This document shows, one piece after another, positions 25,086-35,896 of a DNA stretch of 64,000 nucleotides. The position numbers and the translations under genes were made by a program. Each line of letters opens with the position of its first letter. The first letter of the stretch is position 1. Source of the DNA: Adineta vaga (Eukaryota > Rotifera); the NCBI GenBank assembly GCA_021613535.1, contig CP075497.1:10354001-10418000 (forward strand). Reading direction: 5' to 3'. The notes under the pieces are model-generated. The model saw nothing but the letters and a program-made list of their open reading frames with translations, ran no database searches and was not told the DNA's origin.

Positions 25086-26373
25086 TCAAAACCATTTCTT
25101 TCGTTTAAAACAGCATAACATAATAAATGTTAAAGAAACCATACATATAAGTACGACATAATATCCATATTTCCAATGAATTTCTGGCATATTATCAAAA
25201 TTCATTCCATAAACTCCTCCAATGAATGTTAATGGAATAAATATTGTTGATATAATTGTCAACGTTTTCATAACTTCATTCATTGCATTGGAATTAATCA
25301 TCATATAGAAATCAATAAATGATGAAAGCATTTCACGATATGCATCGATTGTATCGTTCACTTGAACGACATGATCATAAAGATCTTTCAAATAGATAAT
25401 AGTACTTTCTTGAATAATTTGTGTTTCTTCTTCTTTTTGCAATCGATTTATGATCTCTTTTAATGGGGAAATTGATCCACGAAAATAAAGCATTTCACGT
25501 TTAAGATCATAGATTGTTTCTAAAGTATCACGGGAAGGTTTTTGCATTAGATGATCTTCTATAGCTTCAATCTGTGTACCAACTTTATCAAAAACATCCA
25601 TATATCGTTCAACAATTGTATCACATAACAAATAGAATAAATAATCGATTCTTGATCGACGTATACGACCACGATTTTCAGAAATTTTCTCTAAACAAAA
25701 AAACCTTTTCGCTTAAGAAAGAAATGAAAAATGTTGATTTTACTTTTGATTTGATCGAATATATCTTTTGGTTGTTGTTGAAATGTAATTAAAATATTTT
25801 CTTGTAAATAAAAACATATTTGATCAATACATGTTTTGCTGGAAGATCGATCGATATAAATAACTTTAGCGACAAGAAATAACGCATCATCTAGTATATC
25901 TAATTTTGTACGTTGTGCTATTGTTTCAATATCAGCAAGAACTAATGGATGAATTTTAAATCGTTGACCAATTTTTGTTAATAAACTAAAATCTTGTGCC
26001 TATGAAGATCAAATTGTATATTTATTATTAAAATAATTAAAACGAAATTCATTACAGCAGGTATATCAATCCATAAACACTCATTATTATGAATTGTTCG
26101 AATGTCTTCCATTGATGTAGATGATAATATTTCTAAAATATCATTATTATAAATTAAAATCGTTGGATCAGCACGAATATCGGATGGTCGTTCGGAAATT
26201 TGACTATGTATAAGTGTTGGTGGAACATAAATAGTCGCCGCACGATTTTTAACTGTTTGTGTTCTTGGTCTTAATTGATCTTCATCTTTGGAATACTCAT
26301 ATAGAATGTCCTCTGATTTCCGATGTTTTCGTCGACGATGTACAATTAAATTAATAGTTGTCGGTGATGACAT
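25086..26373 (-). CDS. CorA-type magnesium/divalent-cation transporter, copy 2
   Basis: Three exons (26373-26056, 25999-25744, 25690-25086) give 392 residues. Exons 2 and 3 have the same lengths (256 and 605 bases) and phases as the neighbouring copy, showing a tandem duplication after the introns existed. Signature YGMNF with MPEIHW is intact, the two membrane helices follow the stalk helix, and the end is FKRKKWF. The N-terminal 100 residues diverge strongly between copies (this one is Arg/Lys-rich near residue 12), while the stalk and pore parts are nearly identical, so regulation or location may differ while transport is shared. Probably a membrane Mg2+ channel; the membrane involved cannot be told from sequence. 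Confidence 0.93.
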
Positions 26374-26619
26374 GAGAATAGATATATAGTTTTTGTGAGT
26401 TTTTCTTTCAAAAATGAAATGATATCTTACCTTTTATGTCACAGAAAGAAAGCAAAACAAATCTACAGCTGACATTGTTGATTTAGAAGATCTGATAACT
26501 GATATCATAAAACTTGTTAGAAGTTTTTTTAACAATGACTTTTGAAAAAAGACAAAAACGTTTTATTCTCTGAACAAAATCCGTTATTTTACTAAAGAAA
26601 AAGAAAAAAAGACGAAAGA

Positions 26620-27484
26620 TTATGTCTTTGGTCGTCGTTTTGATAATTGATATTCATCCCATATTTTTGCTTTATCAACAGGTGCAATAACACATCGAAT
26701 TGAAACATCAACAAGTGGATTGATTTTCAATGTGACATGAAATTCTTCTCCTAATTTATATGTATCTTTATTAATCGCATTATCTTCTAATAAAATTGCA
26801 TCTTCATCACACATAACATTCTAAAGAAATGAATTAGAATTTTTAAAACAAAAGAAATGTGTTTAACATACAACACGTCGAAGTGCAATACGAATATTAT
26901 CTCTTGTTAATGACCAATCTTTACTTTTCATATTAATTGGTATTTGTAAAAGAATTGTTTTCAAATAATCTCGACATTTCATAACAAATGGAGAGATTTG
27001 TGGTCGATCTACAAGTAATTTCCTTTCTTCTTCAAATAATGCAACATTTTCTGATGTTGGATAAAGTGCTAATTGTGTTGGTAATAATTCCGTATAAGCC
27101 ATTTCACGTGGTACATTAACAATTTCACCTTTATATCCAACACCTACTCATCATACAAAAATCAAACAATTTCAATAATATCTGGAGTTTCTTTTTCATT
27201 CATTACCTTCAACATATTCAGTGAGAATAACATCAATATTTCCCCATTTTTCTGTATCCGTATCACGAACTACACGATACTGAAAATCTGCATATTTATA
27301 TTTATTATAATCATAAATATTTTCCCATGGACGTAATTTTGTCAATGGATTTACACGTTCAACAATGACCGTTGTCTGAAAAAGTCGATAAAAAGATTTA
27401 TATTTCAATTTCATTTCATTTTACTCGAATAGGTATTTGAACAATTCGAACAGCTTGTAATGGTCGAAGAAATGTTCGAATCAT
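26620..27484 (-). CDS. MRPL9: Mitochondrial large-subunit ribosomal protein bL9m
   Basis: Four exons. Exon 1 (27484-27425) encodes the N-terminus, which is basic as expected for mitochondrial targeting (MIRTFLRPLQAVRIVQIP); exon 2 is 27375-27207 and exon 3 begins at 27143. The bL9 core is recognisable: ILTEYVEGVGYKGEIVNVPR, then the conserved LLPTQLALYPTSENVALFEEE. The C-terminal half is divergent, as in animal MRPL9. Function: structural protein of the mitochondrial ribosome. The start ATG directly follows a T-rich stretch ending CAG, so an extra 5' exon or a trans-splice site is possible; an alternative cis exon reading MSFQ lies about 90 bases upstream. The ADAR-type gene ends only 152 bases upstream on the same strand. 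Confidence 0.88.
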
Positions 27485-27499
27485 CTGGAGAAAAAAAGA
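27485..27499 (-). promoter_or_regulatory. Candidate splice acceptor abutting the MRPL9 start codon
   Basis: On the minus strand a run of T's ending in CCAG is followed immediately by ATG. This is a good 3' splice site without a clear upstream coding exon, as expected for spliced-leader addition. It may instead serve a short cis-spliced 5' exon. Confidence 0.4.
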
Positions 27500-27635
27500 C
27501 AAACTACAGTAGAAAGACAAAATTTGGTTTTTAAAAAGAACAAAATCAAGTGTACATGAAACCATGAATTACTTGAAAAGACATGAGGAACAAAAGAAGA
27601 AAAAAAAACAAGAAAAACTTTCATGTTTAGTGAAA

Positions 27636-30600
27636 TTATTCAATTGAAAATTGTTCTAGTTGATCACTTTTACTTAACCATGAAACATTCGCATCGGTTG
27701 ATTCCGTTTGAAATGCAGTAGATAGTAAATCTTTCACTCGAAGATACGTTTTATTTAGTTGTTTAGCTTGTTGATATGTTTTATAAGATAGACCAGCATC
27801 TTGTGATAATGTTGTTTGAAAATAATTTGTGAAATCAACAAAGAAATTATATTTACTTAATGATGATATCGATCGATCAATTCTAGAAAAGAAAAGAAGG
27901 CGAATTGTAGAATGAATGTTTGTAAAGAACTGAATGATGAAAACTTACTTTAATTTTCCTGTCATTGGTTCTAATAATTCTGTTCTATCTGGTTGAGTAA
28001 TATTCCATGCAAATGCATTGGTTTGCAGTTTTGCAACTCGTCGTTCATATTGAAATGATTTCGTTTTCGGACAATCAATATCCGGTATATGAAATAGAAA
28101 TGGAGATGGTAATGAAGAAAAATGTTCATTTAAATGTTCAGATAAAGAATATTTCACATGATTACGATCAAATGTTGTGTCACAGGCTATTGTTATCGTT
28201 TCAAGATATATTGGTTTAGTGAGGAAATAAATTAAAAGACCACCTTGAATACCTAAGATACTCCATCGAGAAATTTTATCACTACAAGATTTGATTGGAT
28301 ATTTTATTGGACTTGTTGATGCAAGTATAGTACCTTCAATTTGACCTTGTTTATAACGTATAGAATTTGAAAAACTAGTTAAGGCAGCATTGCCACATGG
28401 TAATGATGATATATACATATGAAATGTTATATTTTCTTGAAGTTGATATTTATCAATGGTTGAATCATATTGAAAAATTGATGATTGATTATCTTTACAT
28501 TGTTTGATTTGTTCAAATAAAAATCGAATTAAACCACGACGTGCAAGTATTTCTGCATGACAATCATGTAAAACTTTACCATCATCCGCATAACTAAGAT
28601 TTGTTTCATCGAGACAACTATTTCCAGTTCCAATACTAATCACAGATGCTTGTTCAAATTGTCCATCGATAACCATTAACATACATGCTAACGTTTTTCG
28701 ACCGAGTAATAATTCATTAACATTTAAATCTTGAAATTTTGTTAATGATCGATGTGCAATATAATCATGTTTATTGGAAAATTCCGGTTGTGTTTGTTCT
28801 TGAGTACGCGATTCTCGGTATAGAATACGTAAAGCTTGATCACATGCAAGTTTTTGTGCTTCATTTTTTGTTGAACATGGTGATGACGATGGGAATTGCC
28901 GACTATTAATTGTAACTGTACATGTAAAGATTGATGGAGATACAGAAGAATGTTCATAATTTAATGTCAAATTATTCTGTTGAGCAAATTCATTTAATGT
29001 AGATATACAATTTGGACTTTGTAGAATGGATAAAAGTATATGACTTGCTATTGATGGAATTGCATTGGTTTGTGACGATGATGAAATGATTTGTTCTTTT
29101 TCAGATGATGTATTTGAAGGATCTTCAATAGATAAGGAGGTAGGTGGTTCTTCGGTAAGTGATATCGGAGGAAGTTCAGTGTCTGCACTTGGTTTACGAA
29201 GAATCGTGAATGGATGCGAAGGAATAGATTCAGGTGTTGATACAGTAGAAGTCTCATTGCTATCTGTTTGTTTAGGTTTTTTCCTATGTTTTGGTGTGAT
29301 ATTTCGAATAACTTTCGATGAATGTTGAGATTCACATGTCGAGCTTGATTTCGGTTTATTGGGATCATAGAGTTGTTTCTGTTGTTGGTGTTGTTGATAT
29401 GACGGTTGAACATATGATGCTTGTTGATGAGGATTATATAATCGTGGTCTAAATTCAATAGGAAATCGTTTTTTTAAAGCGCTTAAGTTATTTTATTTAT
29501 CCTATAAATCATGTATTCATTTTCTAATGATTATTATCCGTTCGATGATATTAGATTTCAAAATTCAGCGGATGAATCTACTGATCATTTCAAATATAAA
29601 ATTTATGAAGAACTGATATGTATTATTATCTTTCTACTTTTACTTGGTATTGAAATTTTTATTTCGATAATACAACTATTGAGAGATTGTTTGAGAGAAC
29701 GAAGACATCGAATGAATGATTGCTATCAACAAGATTTGGAAACGTCTTCAATTAGTACAAAAACTTCGTCTTCTATCGATCGAATAACTGGTTAAAGAAC
29801 ATCATTGCATTTACATATCTCAAGCAATATGTTCAATGAAGAAAGATCGAATCTATAAGGGGAAAACTTACGGCCATCCGTACGTTGCTGACATCATATT
29901 CATTCGACGTGAACCAGTTGCATAACGTGAATTTGTCATCATACCCGAATGGTATGGATAAAAATTATTGTAAGAATATTGTTGATTTGGATAATGATGT
30001 TGATAAAAATGATGTGTAGGCTGATATATAGGAGTTGATGGTGAGAATGGAATACTGTCTGAAGAGAGTCTTGATGATCCACTAAATAAAATGGTATGAA
30101 AATTTTAGAATTATTAATAAAAGAACAAGAAAAAAAAACTGACGTGATCGTTTCTGATTCTTGGAAAGTGACATGTTTAGCTTTTGGTTTATTACTATTG
30201 TTACTAGTGGAAGATGGTTTATCAGAAAAATTCGATGCAAAACTATCCACATAGTATTGTGGTTGAGGCACTTTTGTTTCTGATTTCTTTTTAGCAGATG
30301 AATAATATGTTTGTTCATTTGAACGATTCGACATGTGTGATCTTTGCGGATAATTATTTCGTGGATAGATCTGTGATTCTTGATTTGAAAATTGAATTGA
30401 CATTAATGGTGGAGTAAAAGCTACTAATTGTGCTTGACTATCAGGTGAAGTCATATTTGAAGGATAGTATTGTTGAAAATATTGTGATGGATGCGTTGAA
30501 TGTGGACGATATCGCATAGAATTTGGACGATTTGGTTGTGTTGTATTATTCATTGATAAATCTGACATACCATTCGTCATATCATGAAACTATACGAAAA

Positions 30601-30872
30601 TATAATCAAAAAATGAATTTATCATTGAATTCATCTATTCTACTGTTTGATCATGAATCGAAGTTTCCATTGATTCTATATCTTTATTAGATGCCGATAA
30701 AGATTCTATTTTAGGGTGAATATTCTATTGAAGATAAAACGATATGATTACTATTTTTTGTTAAAAAAAGATCGATAAAACATACATTTAATGTATTTTC
30801 ATTTGAATCTGCACTTTGCTGATTAGATAGTGTAGTGGATGCAATTTCTTGTGCAGTTTCTTTCTCATCCAT
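27636..30872 (-). CDS. ADAR-type double-stranded-RNA adenosine deaminase
   Basis: Six exons (30872-30786, 30724-30644, 30589-30144, 30081-29872, 29481-27949, 27882-27636) give 867 residues. The first about 420 residues are low-complexity (Gln/Asn/Tyr/Ser-rich). One dsRNA-binding domain follows (CISTLNEFAQQNNLTLNYEH ... KNEAQKLACDQALRIL), then the deaminase domain. Zinc and catalytic residues of adenosine-to-inosine editors are present: DCHAE, SSLPCG and SCSDK, plus RWSILGIQGGLL. The stretch between the two cysteines is shorter than in vertebrate ADAR2. Likely a nuclear A-to-I mRNA editor; the catalytic set argues against the inactive ADAD type. Weak point: the exon 5 acceptor (TTAAG) is pyrimidine-poor, though the phase fits. 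Intron 4 (390 bases) contains an opposite-strand ORF. Confidence 0.88.
29511..29795 (+). CDS. Small single-pass membrane protein nested in an ADAR intron (hypothetical)
   Basis: An uninterrupted 94-codon ATG-to-TAA frame on the plus strand lies wholly inside the 390-base minus-strand intron 29482-29871. The predicted protein has an acidic/aromatic start (MYSFSNDYYPFDDIRF), a hydrophobic helix of about 23 residues (ELICIIIFLLLLGIEIFISI), a basic stop (RDCLRERRHRMND) and a Ser/Thr tail. Charge placement suggests a type III or tail-type membrane protein. No family was recognised. The exceptional intron length, filled almost entirely by the ORF, supports reality; lack of homology leaves doubt. 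Confidence 0.45.
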   Translation: MYSFSNDYYPFDDIRFQNSADESTDHFKYKIYEELICIIIFLLLLGIEIFISIIQLLRDCLRERRHRMNDCYQQDLETSSISTKTSSSIDRITG

Positions 30873-31490
30873 GGCTATCAAATAATTAAGAAATAACTTA
30901 TTTTCATATAAAATAATTAAAAAATTATTGAACTAAAACTATGTTGCTTTTTTTTGCCTATCGTCGTTTTTCTTTTCTCTAGTTATACATTGGTAAATGA
31001 TATTCAACAAATCATAATATCGAATTTATTCAAAAGATGGCAGTAACTCTAACGTATTCTTCATCAAAGTATACATATACATAGTATAATATGTATGTTA
31101 GCTGGATTCGAGATATATGACTTAACGGCAGTTCTCTATTGTGTATATTTATTTGAGAAAAAAGAGCGCATGATGGAGAAGTTGTCGTAACAACTTCTAC
31201 TGAAATTGTGTCATAAAGATGGTTTTGCTTAAGATATGCGTAACATCAATGTCATGAATTCAATGGTCTTGGATATTGTTAAGCTGTATAACTTTGGATT
31301 ATCAATCATTAGATTTCTTTTTCAAATTTTATAACCATTTCTTCTCGTATAATAATGATTGGAGAACTTTCTTTTTATCAAATGTTTTCAAGTTTTATGA
31401 CATTACTAGTTTTATTAAATATCTACAGATAAAACAGCTTTTTTTCTTCAAATTTTTCATCTATTCGTATTCATCGATTTCGTTACAAGG
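30873..31490. other. Divergent intergenic region (ADAR-type gene and M1 copy 1)
   Basis: 618 AT-rich bases separating two divergent start codons; presumably both promoters. No element could be named. A plus-strand frame near 31276 is T-rich and does not look coding. Confidence 0.45.
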
Positions 31491-34400
31491 ATGAAGATAA
31501 TAGGAAAACGTTCGACAAACGAAATCGAATTTACAGCCTGGCAATTTCTTGCATTAATTATTGCTGCTAGTGCTTGCGTCTTCGCTATTGCACCATTAGT
31601 TCTTCAATATCGATCAACGAAATGTGATGTGATATATATAGATAAAATTGTTAAGCCTGAAAAATCGAATATTACTGAGAAAACATCAGATTTTCATGGT
31701 AGATATGTACGTGATATTGGTCGTCAAAGTCAATGTGCAGCCATTCCACCCATGTGTAGTGCGACCACAACTGTACCAACAATACCAACAGCATCAACAG
31801 TCACGACAACACGAACTACAAGCAGTACACCAAAAGTTACTCGCCCAGTCATTACTACCTATCCAACAGTACCACCAACAACAACACCAGATCCATGGGC
31901 TAATATCTCTCGACCATATTCATCTTGGCGTTTACCTTCTTTTGCATTACCAACTGAATATAAATTGAATATCGCTTGTCCTGATTGTTTTGTACTCATT
32001 TCGAATTCATCATCAATTAAATTTAATGGAAAAGTAGAAATTTATATAAATATTGACACTTCAACAAACTTTCTCGTACTTCATTCGAAAAATTTAAATA
32101 TTACTCATGCACAAATAATTTCTGGTGGTGCTGGTAATGCGACAATTACATACTTACCAGATACTGAAATGGTCCACTTATTATTTACTTCGACAATTGC
32201 TAGGTTCAATTACTTTAGAAATTGATTATACTGGAACAGTCAATCAACGAGATCAAACAGGATTCTATCGTGAAGTATTTTGGAAATCAATTGGTGAAAT
32301 CAGCTAGTAAGAATACTTTTCTATAATACAAATGAAATCTATGTTTATATCATTCCTAGTTTATTAGCTACTAATTTCCATCCAATTCACGCTCGACAAG
32401 GTAAGAAAAGAAAAATAAACTGAAATTCTTTGGAAATGTTTTCTTTTTTTGAAAAGTTTTTCCATGTTTCGATGAACCAAGTATGCGAGCAAAATTTACA
32501 TTAACACTTGAACATCCACATAATTCATCAGTTGCATTATCGAATCTTCCTGAAGCAGTATGATTTCAATAAATAATTCAACAAATTACACATGCAGTTC
32601 TTCATCGTCTTATTTTTAGACTTCAAGTGCTTCATCAACAACATTTTCAATAACACCAACAATTAGTGTATCTTCTTTGAGTTGGGCTATTCTACCTACA
32701 GATGAATTTCCTGCTGTTTCGAAAACTTTCGGTACTACAACGGTAATTTTCTCATATCAGTAATTTTCTCAACATAAAAAAATGATTCGTTTCAGGTTAA
32801 TATCTACGTTCGACCAGAATTAACTGGTTCACTCAATGCCAATCTCGATTATACATTCGATGTCATCGATAAAACACTTCAGTTCATTCAAGATTATATG
32901 AATGTATCATCTACTAATCTACCTACTAAACTTGGTAAGTTCTATATTGGAAACCGAAAACAAAGCTTGTTCGAATCTTTCTCTTTTAGATTTAATTGGT
33001 ATACCTGATTTAGTTGTTGATGAAAAAGCATCGGCATCTTGGGGTCTATACATATTTCGTGAAGAGTTTCTTATTACTGATACAAGTTTAAATTCAGCTG
33101 AACGGAAACAAACAACAACAAAGATTCTTGTTGAACATATTTTACAACCTGTAGATTGAATAAATCATCTTCTTTCTTCGAAAAATGTTCTTTCTTTTTT
33201 TTAGTGGTTTTCAACAGTTGATTGGTGGGATAATATTTGGCTTGGTAAATCTATATCCTCATTTCTTGCTTATAAAATGATTGATCAAAACTATCCAGAA
33301 TTGAGATTAGTAAATATAAATCCTTCTAATAAAAACTGACTTCATTTTTAAATAATAAATTCTCAATTAGATGGAACAATTTCCTATTCGTGAAATGATG
33401 CCATTAATGATGGATGATTTCAAACCAAGTATATGGGCTGTATCCGAGCAAAATTTAACAAATAATGCACAAATTCTTGATTATCTATCGACACATATTT
33501 ACAGTAAAGGTGCATCACTTCTTCGTTTACTTGAATATATATGTGGCATAGAAGCATTTCAAAATGGTGTTATAAGTATTATCTCAACATCAAATGCATT
33601 GGATGTTGTACCAAGATTCTATTCGAATTTTAATCTAAGTGCATCGATAAATACTACACTTACAGCTGAAGAATTTCTTCGCTCATGGTTAGAAGAACGA
33701 AATTATCCGATATTAACAATTGATGTAGTTCCCAATAATGAAACACAAAAGAATACGACATTAGTTTTTCGTCAAGCACGTTATTTTGGTTCATCAGTTT
33801 TAGATGATAATTCATTGAATATGAATTATACATGGAAAATGTTTGTTGAATGTGATCTTGGTGGTTCCAATGAAGCAGATGTCTTTAATTTAACAGCTAA
33901 TCATGCAAAATCAAAAATACGATTTATTTTAGAATCATCAAAAGAAGTTATTCAAATATTAGATGAAGAATATCTATGGATTAAATGTAATAAAGATTTT
34001 TATTCATTTCAAGTGACAGAATATGTATTAGAAGATGATGATCCACATGGTATTTGGCAACGTTTGGAATTATTATTCAGAGATGTATGTTTACATTAAT
34101 ATTTAATTGAAAAAGAAAAATTCATTTCATTTTATTCAATAGGATACAATATTTTCTGGTAATGATCGAGCTAATTTAATTAATGATGCTTTTATTCTTC
34201 CACATGGTGGTGAAATTGTCAGTTATGATCAAACAATTAATCTAGTACGTGAACTATTTGATATTTCAGCAGAAAATTATTTACCTTGGTCAGCCTTTGT
34301 TTGGCATTGGAATTATATGATGGGTGTTGAGGAACATTCGAAATATTTTTATAATTTCAAAGTAAAGAAAAAAAACAGATCTATTTTATATCAATCAATC

Positions 34401-35461
34401 TATTTTCAATATTTTTCATTCTAGCAATTTGCAACACGACTTACTTTAGCTCCATTTGATCGTAATATAGATAATATTGTCACTGTTGGAACAACTCATG
34501 AAGAAAGGTACTCATTTCATTTCCTTTAACTTCATAATCTTTTCTGAAATCATCTTATTTAGATTAATTAAATCAATGTTCTTTGATTTACTCTGTCGTG
34601 TTCAAAATCCAGATGCATTAAATAAAGCAACTGAACTTTTCCGACGTATTCCTGAAAGTTATTTCTTGAATTCAACTGGTCCTACAAAGTTTGTTTCTTG
34701 ACAATTTTTAATGTGTTTTTTTCTTTTATCAATACTTATGGGAAATTTTCTAGTGTCGATGCGGATTATTTGTCAACAGTAATCTATTATCACATACAGA
34801 ATGCAAATGATATGGATGAATGGGATTATTTATGGCTTAACTTTACAGAGAATGAATCTATGACAGGACAACAACGAACTACTCTTCTTCGAGCTCTTGG
34901 TGCATCGAAAGAAACATGGCGTTTGAAATCGTAAGTTGTCTTTTATCAACGAAGATTTCTATTTTGATTTCGTATAGAATATTGGAACAAGCTTTCGATC
35001 TGGATGCTAATCTGATTGAAACACAAGAATTTTTTGATTTAATTATTACTATCAGTCAAAATCCAAATGGACGTGATATTATTTGGAATTTCTATCGTCA
35101 TAATTATCGAGATTTACTTGCTACGTAATTGAATATTTCTTACAAAGAGTCAAACATTTGTTTTTTATTTTAGATATGGTGAATCAAATCGTTTATTCAA
35201 TCAATTAATAACTAATATTGTTCAATCATTTGAAAATGAATATTATTACATGGAGGTAATTGATTTTCTATATGAAATTATCGTATAAATCTTCTTTTCT
35301 TGTAGATGATGAATTTCATCAATGAATTTCCAAGTTTATCAAAAAGTCAACAATTAGCTAAAGATCAAATTTTAATTAATTTCATATGGTTACTCGATGG
35401 TATGGCTGAAGGTCTTGATGCTGCCATTTCAGCTGGTGAAAGAATTGATCTACAGAAATAA
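31491..35461 (+). CDS. M1-family aminopeptidase homologue lacking the zinc site (pseudoenzyme)
   Basis: About 13 exons. Type II membrane topology: short cytosolic end, membrane helix ([20 protein letters not shown]), Thr/Pro-rich mucin-like stalk (about residues 95-140), then the M1 ectodomain with [14 protein letters not shown]. The substrate motif GAMEN is replaced by KASAS before WGL (33025-33045), the zinc motif HExxH is replaced by EHILQ (33133-33147), and the downstream NE by GK, so both histidines and the third ligand are gone. The YSKGAS tyrosine is kept. The ERAP1-like C-terminal region is otherwise complete to [16 protein letters not shown] and a normal stop. Exon 1 needs either a 70-base intron (32134-32203) or a one-base frameshift correction. 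Probably a surface binding or scaffold protein, or an early pseudogene. Its intact paralogue follows. Confidence 0.85.
32134..32203 (+). other. Segment readable as a 70-base intron or as frameshifted M1 coding sequence
   Basis: Reading through, the frame matches M1 N-terminal-domain sequence ([19 protein letters not shown]) and then needs the loss of one base at about 32202 to continue as [13 protein letters not shown]. Alternatively, GTAATG at 32134 and TTGCTAG ending at 32203 form a canonical intron of normal size, and splicing restores the same downstream frame (GGAG then SITLEID). Confidence 0.6.
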
Positions 35462-35896
35462 TTCAATTTCTTCATAAACATTAAATCATTTTATTGACTT
35501 TCATTTTATTACATTTTTATAGAAAGAAATAAAAGTTTTAAAAAAATCAAATCCGTTAGTTAACCGCATAGCTAGGTGCTCGTATTTGTTTTTATTCTAT
35601 ATCGAGGGTAACTCTTTTTCTTAATTGGTAAACACAGTGGTCAATCAAAGCGATGCACAACCTAGCATGAAGACCTTTTTTTTTCGATATTCTCTATTTC
35701 TCTTGCCTATGAATATATGTGTTAAAAGAATTGTTATTTCCTAAAAGGTTTTAACGATATAATAGTAATTATAAGAGCAGCTGCAAAGAATCATTATCTA
35801 TCATTTAAGTATCAATAGAACTCGTTCTTTTTTCTGTGTTATATCAATTAGGCTAAAGACAAATCTTACGAAACACATTACGATTGTAGATTATCA
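35462..35896. other. Intergenic region between the tandem M1 genes
   Basis: 435 bases with AATAAA at 35528-35533, 67 bases after the first gene's stop. The rest is AT-rich and presumably contains the promoter of the second copy. Confidence 0.45.
35528..35533 (+). terminator. Polyadenylation signal AATAAA (M1 copy 1)
   Basis: AATAAA 67 bases downstream of the stop at 35461. Confidence 0.45.

Noticed and set aside
29048-29458. A minus-strand 136-codon frame rich in Asn and His
   Set aside because: It is a shifted reading of the ADAR exon; the correct frame continues into the dsRNA-binding domain.
31276-31494. A 72-codon Phe-rich frame before the M1 gene
   Set aside because: It comes from T-rich promoter sequence and ends at the true M1 start.
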